A stretch of 23,718 nt of DNA from JBCBKZ01 sp039026975 (GTDB lineage: Bacteria; Bacteroidota; Bacteroidia; J057). Location of the stretch: positions 1 through 23,718 of the forward strand of contig JBCCLI010000054.1 in the NCBI GenBank assembly GCA_039026975.1. The letters run 5' to 3'. Below the pieces are notes generated by a model. That model did not search any database, was not told the origin of the DNA, and worked only from the letters and a program-made list of their open reading frames with translations. Shown here piece by piece: positions 7,538 through 14,920 of this stretch. The translations under genes and the position numbers were made by a program. Each line of letters opens with the position of its first letter. Positions within the stretch are counted from its first letter, which is position 1.

Positions 7538-7564
7538 GCCCGAATCAAGAAATTTGATCCGGGC
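7538..7564. terminator. Terminator hairpin after the FecI-type sigma gene
   Basis: GCCCGAATCAA (7538-7548) pairs with TTGATCCGGGC (7554-7564) with one mismatch and a 5-base loop, followed by TTATTCTTTG. It would end the sigma transcript. Read on the minus strand it directly follows the stop of the gene remnant at 7565-7684, so it may originally have belonged to that gene. Confidence 0.6.
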
Positions 7565-7684
7565 TTATTCTTTGCGCACTTGGTCGATTGCATCGAGAAA
7601 ATCCGCCTCCGCTTCCGCAAATGAGCACATGCCTTCAATTCCCTCATCTGCAATCCACTTCTTCAAAAATTGGTCAACAGTTTT
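7565..7684 (-). pseudogene. 3' remnant of an unidentified gene
   Basis: On the minus strand a frame of 39 codons runs from just after an in-frame TGA (7685-7687) to a TAA (7565-7567) and has no start near its beginning. The peptide looks like a normal protein end: 'QFLKKWIADEGIEGMCSFAE', then AEADFLDAIDQVRKE. It uses GC-rich codons (GCG, CGC, GTG), unlike the AT-rich gene next to it, and is followed at once by a terminator hairpin. I do not recognise the family. I read it as the tail of a gene whose 5' part has been lost, but a chance open frame cannot be excluded at this length. Confidence 0.4.
7596..7634 (+). repeat. Left copy of a short imperfect repeat flanking the lipoprotein gene
   Basis: This stretch aligns without gaps to 8335-8373 with 29 of 39 identical bases, including an uncut 9-base match (CACATGCCT) at its right end. 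The two copies are in the same orientation and bracket the AT-rich lipoprotein gene. They may be remnants of one repeated element or a chance similarity. Confidence 0.35.
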
Positions 7685-7697
7685 TCAGTCGATTTAA

Positions 7698-7727
7698 TTG
7701 GTCTTATGGGGGAGAGAATGGTATAAT
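7698..7727 (+). promoter_or_regulatory. Possible sigma-70-like promoter of the lipoprotein gene
   Basis: TTGGTC (7698-7703) and a perfect TATAAT (7722-7727) are separated by 18 bp and lie about 72 bp before the ATG. This resembles the proteobacterial type rather than the Bacteroidetes TTTG / TAnnTTTG type. An A/T-rich region makes a chance TATAAT fairly likely. Confidence 0.3.
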
Positions 7728-7798
7728 TTGTAATGGATAAAATTGTACTTGTTTTCTAGTAGGGATGAGAAGCTAAGTTATAAGGGCTAAAAAAGAAT

Positions 7799-8290
7799 AT
7801 GTCTTGGAAAAAATTTATTACTCCCATTACTGTTGCCCTTCTACTAAGTTCATGTTCAGGCCACCAATCTTATCGAAATAAACCTTCAACTAGGATAGAT
7901 TCAATTAAATTTAAATTAAGTGATAGTGAGCTATGTAATTGTTCCCATATTAAAAAAGGTGACATACTCCAGATTCATTTACAATACAATAATCGTGTAG
8001 CTAATGAAGGGAAATTCTACTCTATTTTGGAAAAAGTAGTCGTCAGGAATAAATGTATAGGCTTATATGGATATAAATCATGGAAGTGGGGTGGAGCACA
8101 GCCTGGAAAGCCTTATCATCCAGTTCTAGTTACCTCAGAGGGAGTTTTCCTTTATTCAGAGGATATAGAAAAGGCAACAAGAGCCTTCGATACATTTATT
8201 AGTCTCCATCAAGAGTTGTTCTCTGATAAAGAGATAGAAACTATCCGGTATTATTTCTTAAGAGAAAATTTTTTGTTGCCTGACTTATAA
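7799..8290 (+). CDS. Hypothetical lipoprotein
   Basis: The 163-residue protein has a lipoprotein signal: MSWKK, a hydrophobic stretch (PITVALLLSSC) and a lipobox cysteine at residue 19. The mature part is a small soluble domain with CNCS at about 46-49, several aromatic residues (YGYKSWKWGG) and a C-terminal helical part. I do not recognise the family. Base composition is markedly more AT-rich than in neighbouring genes (for example around 7905-7920 and 8255-8280). The gene stands alone, with the sigma terminator before it and degraded sequence on both sides, so it may be a recent acquisition. The ATG at 7799 is the only start that includes the complete lipoprotein signal. Confidence 0.75.
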   Translation: MSWKKFITPITVALLLSSCSGHQSYRNKPSTRIDSIKFKLSDSELCNCSHIKKGDILQIHLQYNNRVANEGKFYSILEKVVVRNKCIGLYGYKSWKWGGAQPGKPYHPVLVTSEGVFLYSEDIEKATRAFDTFISLHQELFSDKEIETIRYYFLRENFLLPDL

Positions 8291-8404
8291 TGGGTTCACC
8301 TTTACCACAGGTTCGGAGTCAATTATATCGACCAAGAAAAGCGTCAGCAGCCTCCGTAAATAATCACATGCCTGCGCGTAGCCACCTGCTACCTCACATC
8401 CATC
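8291..8404. other. Unassigned spacer with a short hairpin, possible repeat remnant
   Basis: This 114-bp gap lies between the convergent ends of the lipoprotein and DUF2279 genes. It contains a 5-bp hairpin (GTAGC 8378-8382 / GCTAC 8388-8392) and the right copy of the imperfect repeat. On the minus strand it is open in frame with the DUF2279 stop for 39 codons (ending at 8285-8287), giving AGGYAQACDYLRRLLTLFL and more, with no start of its own. It could be an intergenic repeat or the remains of a longer gene end. Confidence 0.3.
8335..8373 (+). repeat. Right copy of the short imperfect repeat
   Basis: This stretch matches 7596-7634 at 29 of 39 positions, in direct orientation. In addition ATCGACCAAG (8327-8336) is the exact reverse complement of CTTGGTCGAT at 7579-7588 beside the left copy, so the flanks share both direct and inverted matches. 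Confidence 0.35.
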
Positions 8405-9316
8405 CTAAAAATATATCCAGTATCCCTTTAACCTGCCCAGGCTGTTTACTTCTACAGCGGGTGCAGGAATCTTTACCATATTGAGAGCCTGGAAGAGTCC
8501 CTTAAGAAATTTGGAATTAGTAGGAACTTCTGTCCAATCTATATCTGGAGAAAGTAAAAACTGCCGATATCTCCTGGTTTCAGGGATAACTTCTCCTCTG
8601 TAGGTGGTTCTATTCTCAAATTCTCCAAACATCCCATTAGCGCTGTAGCCCACAGCTATGCTCAGCCAGTCGGGTAACTTATCTTTCATAAAGAAGGTGT
8701 TCACATGGGTGCTCAGCCAGTAGGTATGCCCATTGTAATCGTAAATTAGGCTTTCCAGGCTATTGTCCCCTAAGTATCCATTGGCTTGGTCAGCATAAGG
8801 GGAGCGAGAGAAGCTAAATTTGTACTGGAAGAGCTGCTCATCAAATAGGAGCTCTTGTCCTATTAGCAAGACAGATCCTGCTGCATTAGCAGCTACATCA
8901 CTCCATGAAAATCCCCATCCCTCATACAGCCCATCAAATATTTCTATGGGCATTTGTAAAATGATTCCGGCTGTCCCACCGAAAAGCAGGGCCTTCTGTT
9001 TACTCACGCCTGCACTTCTCAGCCACTTATAGCTGTAGTAGCTTTGCCAATAGGCACCATAGGTATGGCCAAGCTTATCTATTTGCAGGTAACCCTTACT
9101 ATCATCAAAAAAGTGAAAGGGAACTCTCTCTTTATCCTTATACCATATAAACTGTAAATAAGCCATACTTCCAAGGTATAAGGCAGACTCAGTGATGAGG
9201 GCATTTCTGAGTTTGGCTTTATTCACAGTGGGAGGAGTAACTAATGAACTATCCTGTCCAAATACCGCTGTACACATGAAATAGTAGAAGGTGGGTAAAA
9301 GTAGTATATACCTCAT
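8405..9316 (-). CDS. DUF2279 (YfiM-like) domain protein
   Basis: The 303-residue protein starts with a signal peptide (1-20, ending VFG before QDSS). The DUF2279 pattern follows: DKLGHTYGAYWQSY at 80-93, a hydrophobic 'ALLFGGTAGIILQMPIEIFD' stretch, and GWGFSWSDVAANAAG at 133-147 with conserved E125, D128, D140 and N144. The C-terminal half has alternating aromatic residues, suggesting beta-structure near a membrane. Proteins of this family are exported, frequent in Bacteroidetes, and of unknown function. The gene stands alone between two non-coding gaps, with its end facing the lipoprotein gene. The ATG at 9314-9316 gives a complete signal peptide. Confidence 0.85.
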   Translation of the reverse strand: MRYILLLPTFYYFMCTAVFGQDSSLVTPPTVNKAKLRNALITESALYLGSMAYLQFIWYKDKERVPFHFFDDSKGYLQIDKLGHTYGAYWQSYYSYKWLRSAGVSKQKALLFGGTAGIILQMPIEIFDGLYEGWGFSWSDVAANAAGSVLLIGQELLFDEQLFQYKFSFSRSPYADQANGYLGDNSLESLIYDYNGHTYWLSTHVNTFFMKDKLPDWLSIAVGYSANGMFGEFENRTTYRGEVIPETRRYRQFLLSPDIDWTEVPTNSKFLKGLFQALNMVKIPAPAVEVNSLGRLKGYWIYF

Positions 9317-9535
9317 AAATTCCTTTCTTTTCTAATTATCCCTCGTACCTACTGTAAAATAGGGGCTCTCTTAGAGATAGCTGTAAGTAGCATTTCAAAA
9401 GGAGTAAAAACTTTCTATTACTGCATTACGCATCCTGAGAAAAGACCTGAAGTCAAGAAATTAGTAATAGATTATTCATCCTAATTGATTTTGGCTTAGT
9501 TCTGGTATGAAGATAGTATTACTTCCTCTTTAGAA

Positions 9536-9817
9536 ATGACAGTTGACATTCTTTTTTGCCTACCAATTGACATGAGTTTTTCTCGAAAATCAGTGTTTTC
9601 ATACCTGAGCGATCTGCTAAGGCCGGCCCGTAAGAGTGTATTGTCAGGAAAGAAGAATATAAAAGTTACCAAAGAACCTACCAGCATGGACCTCAAGAAT
9701 CATCCAGAAGAGATCATTCAGGATCTCATTTCCTATTTCAGAGAAACAAAACCTTCTGTCAGTGAGGAAGAAATCAGAAGCTCCTTCCAGGAGATCCTAG
9801 ATAAAATGGAAGATTAA
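9536..9817 (+). CDS. Short hypothetical protein, start uncertain
   Basis: The frame encodes up to 93 residues. The convincing part is the C-terminal 43 residues from the ATG at 9686, which are acidic and helical (HPEEIIQDLISYFRETKPSV, then SEEEIRSSFQEILDKMED). The upstream part (from ATG 9536 or 9572) is basic and less gene-like, and overlaps an open frame on the other strand (9496-9696) that looks worse. The stop is followed within 20 bp by a strong terminator, which favours a real transcript. No family recognised. Confidence 0.42.
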   Translation: MTVDILFCLPIDMSFSRKSVFSYLSDLLRPARKSVLSGKKNIKVTKEPTSMDLKNHPEEIIQDLISYFRETKPSVSEEEIRSSFQEILDKMED

Positions 9818-9835
9818 TAATAGGCTATCCTAAAA

Positions 9836-9870
9836 AAACGGGGCTGAGCATAAAACGCTCAGCCCCGTTT
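9836..9870. terminator. Strong bidirectional terminator
   Basis: AAACGGGGCTGAGC (9836-9849) and GCTCAGCCCCGTTT (9857-9870) form a perfect 14-bp stem with a 7-base loop. An A-run on the left and a T-run on the right allow termination in both directions: for the short gene ending at 9817 and for the propeller-cytochrome gene whose minus-strand end is at 9882. Confidence 0.92.
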
Positions 9871-9881
9871 ATAATATTGGC

Positions 9882-11903
9882 CTATTGATACCGCAGCGAG
9901 TTAATCCATGCTGCTATCATTAATGCATCCTTTCTAGGTACTTGTGGCATAGCAGCCATAGGGACAGCATACTCAGGCCAGTTTTGGGGTTCCGGCCTAT
10001 AGATAAGCTCTACTATGCGCTCATTGCTATACTTTCGTTTTGAGATAGCCTGAAAAGAAGGACCCACGACCCTTTTATTCTGCTTGTGACAAGCTGTACA
10101 GGCATTCCTGACTAGCATACCTTCAATTTCTGCATAAGTAGGAGCCTCTCTTTCAGCCATAGCTACCTCTTTCTTGGTACTATCAGTCACTTTTTTACTT
10201 GTGGAAGCTTGAGATCCCTTCTTATCAGCAGGCTTAACTACTTCCTTTTTGGTAGGCTTAGCGACTTCTACTTTTTTTTTTAGCCCTGCACCCGCTCTTT
10301 TAGTAGATAAACTACTTAGCTCCAGTTTTTTTCCCTTAGGGATATTATTCAGGGTATAGTAAGCTGCGGGATGTAGCAAACGCTCCTTAGCTTCAGCACT
10401 TCTCAATCCTAAAACATAAATTTCATGTAAATGGTACTGCCTCATGTTCTCTACTACCAATCTTACAGACATACCATCTTCTGCTACTTTTACCCCTTTG
10501 AAGATGATGTCTTCCATATTAACAGGAGGACTTCCATACACGGGATGATACTTGTAGATATAGCTTCTGCCAGAGTAGCTATCCAGATCCTCAGCCAGTT
10601 TTTTATCTACCGGCTTAGTAAAGGTAATTTCGAATCCGTCTGGCTTGGCAGATACTGTATGCATCTCAAAAGGCGTCTGACCTGTCCAGGACACAAACTG
10701 CAAGCCTGCATTAGTAGTACCGGCAGAACCCCAACCTCTATTAGTTTCTCCTACAAAGAGATTATTACCCATCCCCCAGTCCATGCGCATGACACCTGAC
10801 TGAAAGCCTCCAATAAAGTCGAAAGCTACCCCTTGGTATTCTCCATTCACCTTCTCTAGAACTACCCGCATAATTTTACTCTGGCCCTGGTCTCCTACTA
10901 ATAGCTGATCCTGGAAAGGACCAAAGGTATTTTCATCCTTAATAACCACTATCTCAGAGTTAGAAATACCCAGTACCCCATGTGGAAGCCAAACAGCAGG
11001 AAGAACTAGCTCTGGAATATCTTTCTTTACCTGATAGAGAAAGTCTGGTTGGTCTTCATTCAGGACATTTTCTGGTTTTACATATCTGCCATTTACCTTT
11101 TTCTTGCGAGGTCCTACCCTTTCATACAGTTCCTCAGTGCTTACTTGTACGGGAGAATTTTCCTCCCCTGTCCATGTTAGCCCTGCAGGGTGTCCCGTAA
11201 ATACCCCTTTTTTGACATGCCAAACCCCACCAGAACCTACCCAGTCTCCTTGATTATCAGTGTAGAATAATTCTCCGTCCACCATGCCCATACCTGCAGG
11301 GGAGCGCATACCTGTAGCCCATGGCTCTAGCGTACCATCCTCATAGATTTTAGTAATCCATCCTCTCCATGGGACCCTACTTTCACCTCTCCACCATTCC
11401 TCATCACCAAAGGCTACATTTCCACTGACAAACAAGCCACCATCAGGTGCTAGTTTAGGCCCGAAAGAATATTCATGGTAATGACCTGAGATAGGCCATG
11501 CATAAACCGTCTCATATTTGTCCGCTATGCGGTCTCCATTGGTATCTGTGAGTTTAGTTAACTCCCCTCTTTGAGAAATGTATAATGACCCTTCCTTATA
11601 CAAGATACCCAGGGGTTCATGTAGGCCTGAGGCAAATAATTTAAACTCCGCATTTCTACCGTCCTGAAGCGTAGGATTTTCTATGATCCACACGTCCCCT
11701 CTGCGTACACATACTGCCAAGCTGCCATCTGGTAAGCTAGTAACCCCCCCTACTTCCAGGTTAATCCCTTCAGGAATGGGAACAGTAGAAATTCTATAGT
11801 ATTGCTCCTCTGTTGGGGTAGGATCACTTTCCTGACCCAGGGAGAGGACAGGTATGCTTAAGAGAAGACTTAAGCCTATGAGTTGGAAATATATTCTTTT
11901 CAT
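9882..11903 (-). CDS. Six-bladed propeller / cytochrome c fusion (sugar dehydrogenase-like)
   Basis: The 673-residue exported protein has a signal peptide at 1-23. Residues about 35-415 form a beta-propeller like those of PQQ-dependent glucose/sorbosone-type dehydrogenases and 'membrane-bound dehydrogenase' proteins (GVTSLPDGSLAVCVRRGDVW, GLHEPLGILY, 'ATGMRSPAGMGMVDGELFYT', PHGVLGIS). A beta-rich segment follows to about 515, then a lysine-rich linker (541-580). The last 90 residues are a class I cytochrome c: heme motif CTACH (C602, C605, H606) and a likely axial Met in PMAAMPQV (about 652). It may oxidise a sugar or accept electrons from another oxidase; no cofactor can be proven. It lies 27 bp after the DUF1080 gene and is the last gene of block 1. 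A ten-base A-run in the linker is a possible slippage point. Confidence 0.85.
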   Translation of the reverse strand: MKRIYFQLIGLSLLLSIPVLSLGQESDPTPTEEQYYRISTVPIPEGINLEVGGVTSLPDGSLAVCVRRGDVWIIENPTLQDGRNAEFKLFASGLHEPLGILYKEGSLYISQRGELTKLTDTNGDRIADKYETVYAWPISGHYHEYSFGPKLAPDGGLFVSGNVAFGDEEWWRGESRVPWRGWITKIYEDGTLEPWATGMRSPAGMGMVDGELFYTDNQGDWVGSGGVWHVKKGVFTGHPAGLTWTGEENSPVQVSTEELYERVGPRKKKVNGRYVKPENVLNEDQPDFLYQVKKDIPELVLPAVWLPHGVLGISNSEIVVIKDENTFGPFQDQLLVGDQGQSKIMRVVLEKVNGEYQGVAFDFIGGFQSGVMRMDWGMGNNLFVGETNRGWGSAGTTNAGLQFVSWTGQTPFEMHTVSAKPDGFEITFTKPVDKKLAEDLDSYSGRSYIYKYHPVYGSPPVNMEDIIFKGVKVAEDGMSVRLVVENMRQYHLHEIYVLGLRSAEAKERLLHPAAYYTLNNIPKGKKLELSSLSTKRAGAGLKKKVEVAKPTKKEVVKPADKKGSQASTSKKVTDSTKKEVAMAEREAPTYAEIEGMLVRNACTACHKQNKRVVGPSFQAISKRKYSNERIVELIYRPEPQNWPEYAVPMAAMPQVPRKDALMIAAWINSLRYQ
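10272..10281. repeat. Ten-base homopolymer inside the propeller-cytochrome gene
   Basis: T10 on the plus strand is A10 in the coding strand and encodes K542-K544 of the linker before the cytochrome domain. A one-base slip would remove the cytochrome domain while leaving the propeller intact. Confidence 0.9.
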
Positions 11904-11930
11904 TTGTTACGTTCTTGCTTTACAATTGAA

Positions 11931-13841
11931 TTACCACATAAACTTATAAGTCAATTCAGAAGAGATAGGGACCATTAATTCCTGTACTTCTCCTTGTTCT
12001 CTGATGACTGCAGCATATTTCTTATCTAGTTCTATAAAGTATTCTTTCCCTACTATTCTGTATAACCCTTTTTCTACCTGTTGGATATCTTCTCCTTCCG
12101 CTAGCTTATAATAAAGAGAAAGCGTACTGTCAGGATTCTCAATTTTAAGAGAATGTGTTAAATACTTTCCATCCCCATCAGGCTGAATAGCACTACTTAC
12201 GGCTACGCCTTTGTAGGTATACATAAAAGTGGGAAGGCCATCCGTTTCAGAAATTTGATATCCACCGGGAGTATAGTCTATAGCTCTCGTGGGGAAGGGC
12301 TCATTTTCATTCGATAGGTGAGCCAGGGGCTGATTTAGAAAGGTGAATTGGACGGCTCCTCTTGGCCTAAAAGATCCGTCCCCTCTCTCAAACCACATAG
12401 GCGTGGCATCCACAAATCTTCCTCTCCAACCACATACTAGATTCCCCCTGCCCAGGTCAAAGGCGTAATTAATGCCACTTGGGCTAGCTACTCCTATATT
12501 ATGAGTGATTCTTCTATTCCTATCCCCTTCAAAGTCCAGAAATGCTCTCAGCAGTTTAGGGCTAGCGCCTGCATCTACATAAATAGGAGAAACCATGTCT
12601 GCATTTCTGGGAAAGGACTCGTAGGCGTGAAACTGTGAGGCATGAGTATTCTTGGTTTTAAGATAGAGTCCCAGCCTGGGAGGACGCCAGCCAGCAGTCT
12701 TAAAATTATGTATGGTAAAAGGATAAACACCCGCTTCCAGGGTCTTAGTAGCCTTGTCAAATCTGTAGGCATCTCCACTTTGATAATCTACCAGCCTCTC
12801 TCCATCAAGTGAGAATACCCCCCCTCCCGTGTAGGCAAAGGTGAATTCGTAAGTATTTGTTTCTTTGATATGAAGCTTTCCCTTATAGGTGAGGCCATAA
12901 TTATTTTCTTCATAAGTAACCAGACAGTTAATCTTATCAGAAGAACCCTGGTAGGTAGGCTCAGAAGAAAGGAAATCCTCAATTGATCCGAATGAGCCCT
13001 TATAGGCCTTGTAGGTAAGGTCGGAAACAGAGGCATCTAAATTAGAGAGAAGGGTATATTCAACATTTTTAAAAGCTACTGGGCCATGATCTCCCTGAAT
13101 CATGAGAGGGCCCATGGCTACTTCATTATTTTCTATGGGGCCGCCTGTAGGCAGAGGAACTTCTACATTATTATGTATCCTTACTCCATTTAGATCTACA
13201 AAGTCAAACTTGGCATTAGTAATTTTATTTCCGGCCTCATCAAAAGTGGGCGCCCTGAACAGTAAATGTATTTTTTGCCATAGGCCGGGGGCTTTAGCAG
13301 GATTGGAGGCTGGGGCTTTTCCCCTAAAGATGTTACCAGGTGTTTCCTCCCAATTCCGATAGATTCCCCCTATATCTGAGAATTTGGGGTTTTTGACCCC
13401 CCAGCTATCCAGTAGCTGAACCTCATAGCGGCCCTGAAGGTAAATACCAGAATTAGATCCTCTGGGGATCATCACCTCCAGGCTCAGTTCTATGTCTCCA
13501 TGTTCCCAGGAAGTGATCAGGTGATCTTTAATTTCCTCAGTATTCATATTTAGGAGAATTCCAGTCCCTTGCTGAAACCTTACTGCCTTAGGGGCAGGAG
13601 GAGTAGGGGGTGCCTGAACATTTTGTTTTTTCTTCTTTTTTTTCTTTTTCTCCTCTATCAGTGGAGGAGGGGCGGGTTTGCTGTGAATGTCTACATTTGG
13701 ATTCATGCTCACTGTCCCAACGATTTGCCAATTTCCAGCTTGATCACGGAAATCATCCATGTTTTGTAAGGACAGACGGGTTTGGGCTGTCATCTGAGTA
13801 CCCCATAGGGATAGTAGAATCACAGAAAAGATAATTCTCAT
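11931..13841 (-). CDS. DUF1080 (3-keto-disaccharide hydrolase family) protein with PA14-like domain
   Basis: The 636-residue exported protein has a signal peptide at 1-19. The DUF1080 (PF06439) fold spans about 24-265: NSGIYLQGRYEVQLLDSWG, PGLWQKIHLLFRAP, GPLMIQGDHGPVAFKNVEY. Members are lectin-like beta-sandwich enzymes that split 3-keto-glycosides. A proline/lysine-rich insertion with eight lysines (65-72) interrupts its start. Residues about 285-400 resemble a PA14-like carbohydrate-binding domain (TNTYEFTFAYTGGGVFSLDG, EAGVYPFTIHNF). The last 225 residues form a beta-rich domain with GRGNLVCGWRGRFVDATPMW that I cannot name. It lies between the propeller-cytochrome gene (27 bp) and the TIM-barrel gene (112 bp). 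It could bind or cleave the oxidised sugar; NCBI names such proteins 'family 16 glycoside hydrolase', which I would not take literally. Confidence 0.85.
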   Translation of the reverse strand: MRIIFSVILLSLWGTQMTAQTRLSLQNMDDFRDQAGNWQIVGTVSMNPNVDIHSKPAPPPLIEEKKKKKKKKQNVQAPPTPPAPKAVRFQQGTGILLNMNTEEIKDHLITSWEHGDIELSLEVMIPRGSNSGIYLQGRYEVQLLDSWGVKNPKFSDIGGIYRNWEETPGNIFRGKAPASNPAKAPGLWQKIHLLFRAPTFDEAGNKITNAKFDFVDLNGVRIHNNVEVPLPTGGPIENNEVAMGPLMIQGDHGPVAFKNVEYTLLSNLDASVSDLTYKAYKGSFGSIEDFLSSEPTYQGSSDKINCLVTYEENNYGLTYKGKLHIKETNTYEFTFAYTGGGVFSLDGERLVDYQSGDAYRFDKATKTLEAGVYPFTIHNFKTAGWRPPRLGLYLKTKNTHASQFHAYESFPRNADMVSPIYVDAGASPKLLRAFLDFEGDRNRRITHNIGVASPSGINYAFDLGRGNLVCGWRGRFVDATPMWFERGDGSFRPRGAVQFTFLNQPLAHLSNENEPFPTRAIDYTPGGYQISETDGLPTFMYTYKGVAVSSAIQPDGDGKYLTHSLKIENPDSTLSLYYKLAEGEDIQQVEKGLYRIVGKEYFIELDKKYAAVIREQGEVQELMVPISSELTYKFMW

Positions 13842-13953
13842 GTAGTAGTATTAAAGGTTTGTTTATGGCTGAATAGTCACTTCCAATAGAAAAATAAGGA
13901 TAAAACAGCAGCTTAGAAAATATGATTCTCACCCATAAAGTCTTGCTACGCTC

Positions 13954-14823
13954 TCATGAATCCCAGTGGATTTCTTTCAAGTAAGAGATACTGGTATCAG
14001 CACAGCTTAGTCCTGCCTTATTACGTTCATTCTCTACTGTTGCATATATAACTCCTGCGGACGTCGCATGGTTGAAAACTTCTTGAAAATCTATGATTCC
14101 ATCCCCAGGACATGTCATATCCTGTTCCTCTGATGCGTCCATATCTTTTATATGAAGCAGCTTAATTCTTCCGGCATACTTTTTCATCAAGGCTACAGGA
14201 TCAGCTCCCCCCTTCCTGACCCAATAGATATCCATCTGTGAGGCCACATAAGCAGGATCTGTGTATTCCATTAGCCAGTCAAAAGCTGTCTTACCTTCTA
14301 TCATCACAAACTCTTTATCATGGTTATGCCAGGTTAATTGGACTCCATGAGATTTCAGGCTTTTACCTAATGTATTCAATCTTTCAGCAGCTTCCAGGCA
14401 TTCCTTTTTCTGCAAGATTGTAGCATCACTCATCCACGGCCAATAGCAGCAAATAAATGCTTGAGAAAGTGTTTCTGCCTGTCTGAGAAAAGTATCCTGA
14501 TTTTTTATCAGATTGGCGATACTACTACCTCCTCCTATAGCTGTTAACCCCAGGGAACTAAGAATCTTGGCATAGGATGTGGGAGACTTCCCATAAACAC
14601 CTCCCTCTATGTAGGTATAGCCCATTTCTGCCAGGGCTGTAAGCGTAGCTTCAGGCTGGGCCTTCATCTGATCCTGGACAGTATTCAGGATGATACCCCA
14701 AGAGGTATCACTTTCCTGACCAAATGTGGGAAGGGGCAGAAAGTTAGCTCCTATACTTGCTAACAGGCTCTTTTTAAGAAAAGATCTTCTGCTATCCTTG
14801 GAATGTGGGAGTGAGAGCATCAT
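13954..14823 (-). CDS. Tat-exported sugar phosphate isomerase/epimerase-type TIM barrel
   Basis: I place the start at the ATG at 14821-14823 (a second ATG follows directly); the frame extends upstream to a TTG at 14862, which would only lengthen the n-region. The 289-residue product begins with a twin-arginine signal (SRRSFLKKSLLASIGANFLP), matching the S-R-R-x-F-L-K Tat motif. The mature part is an AP-endonuclease-2-like TIM barrel with the expected metal ligands: a Glu in GYTYIEGG, His in TWHNHDKEF, Asp in QMDIYW, His in LLHIKDMD and Glu in VENE. Tat export fits folding with a metal inside the cell. Relatives act as keto-sugar epimerases and, in 3-keto-glycoside pathways, as lyases or hydratases. 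It lies 97 bp after the oxidoreductase gene (from the chosen start) in block 1. Confidence 0.85.
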   Translation of the reverse strand: MMLSLPHSKDSRRSFLKKSLLASIGANFLPLPTFGQESDTSWGIILNTVQDQMKAQPEATLTALAEMGYTYIEGGVYGKSPTSYAKILSSLGLTAIGGGSSIANLIKNQDTFLRQAETLSQAFICCYWPWMSDATILQKKECLEAAERLNTLGKSLKSHGVQLTWHNHDKEFVMIEGKTAFDWLMEYTDPAYVASQMDIYWVRKGGADPVALMKKYAGRIKLLHIKDMDASEEQDMTCPGDGIIDFQEVFNHATSAGVIYATVENERNKAGLSCADTSISYLKEIHWDS

Positions 14824-14920
14824 ATGTTTAGGGTCAGAAATATTCTTTTTACCTGGACACAATCAGGGGTGAATATGAAGACTAAATCTGCTACTGTTTA
14901 TGCAGTAATTGGGTCATTCC

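Noticed and set aside
8290..8484. Plus-strand frame of 64 codons after the lipoprotein gene.
   Set aside because: It runs into the antisense of the DUF2279 gene, starts at the stop of the lipoprotein gene, and has low-complexity content.
9496..9696. Minus-strand frame of 66 codons facing the short hypothetical gene.
   Set aside because: It has no recognisable domain and no terminator, and its overlap partner is followed by a strong terminator.
10431..10799. Plus-strand open frame of 122 codons inside the propeller-cytochrome gene.
   Set aside because: It is antisense to a well-supported gene, and its peptide is cysteine/histidine-rich without any recognisable fold.
13636..13643. T8 run in the DUF1080 gene as a terminator or switch.
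   Set aside because: It encodes part of the lysine tract without a hairpin; eight bases are less slip-prone than the A10 in the next gene, so only the latter is reported.
14824..14862. TTG start giving a 13-residue longer TIM-barrel protein.
   Set aside because: Two ATG codons just downstream place the Tat motif at the usual distance; the extension adds nothing family-like.
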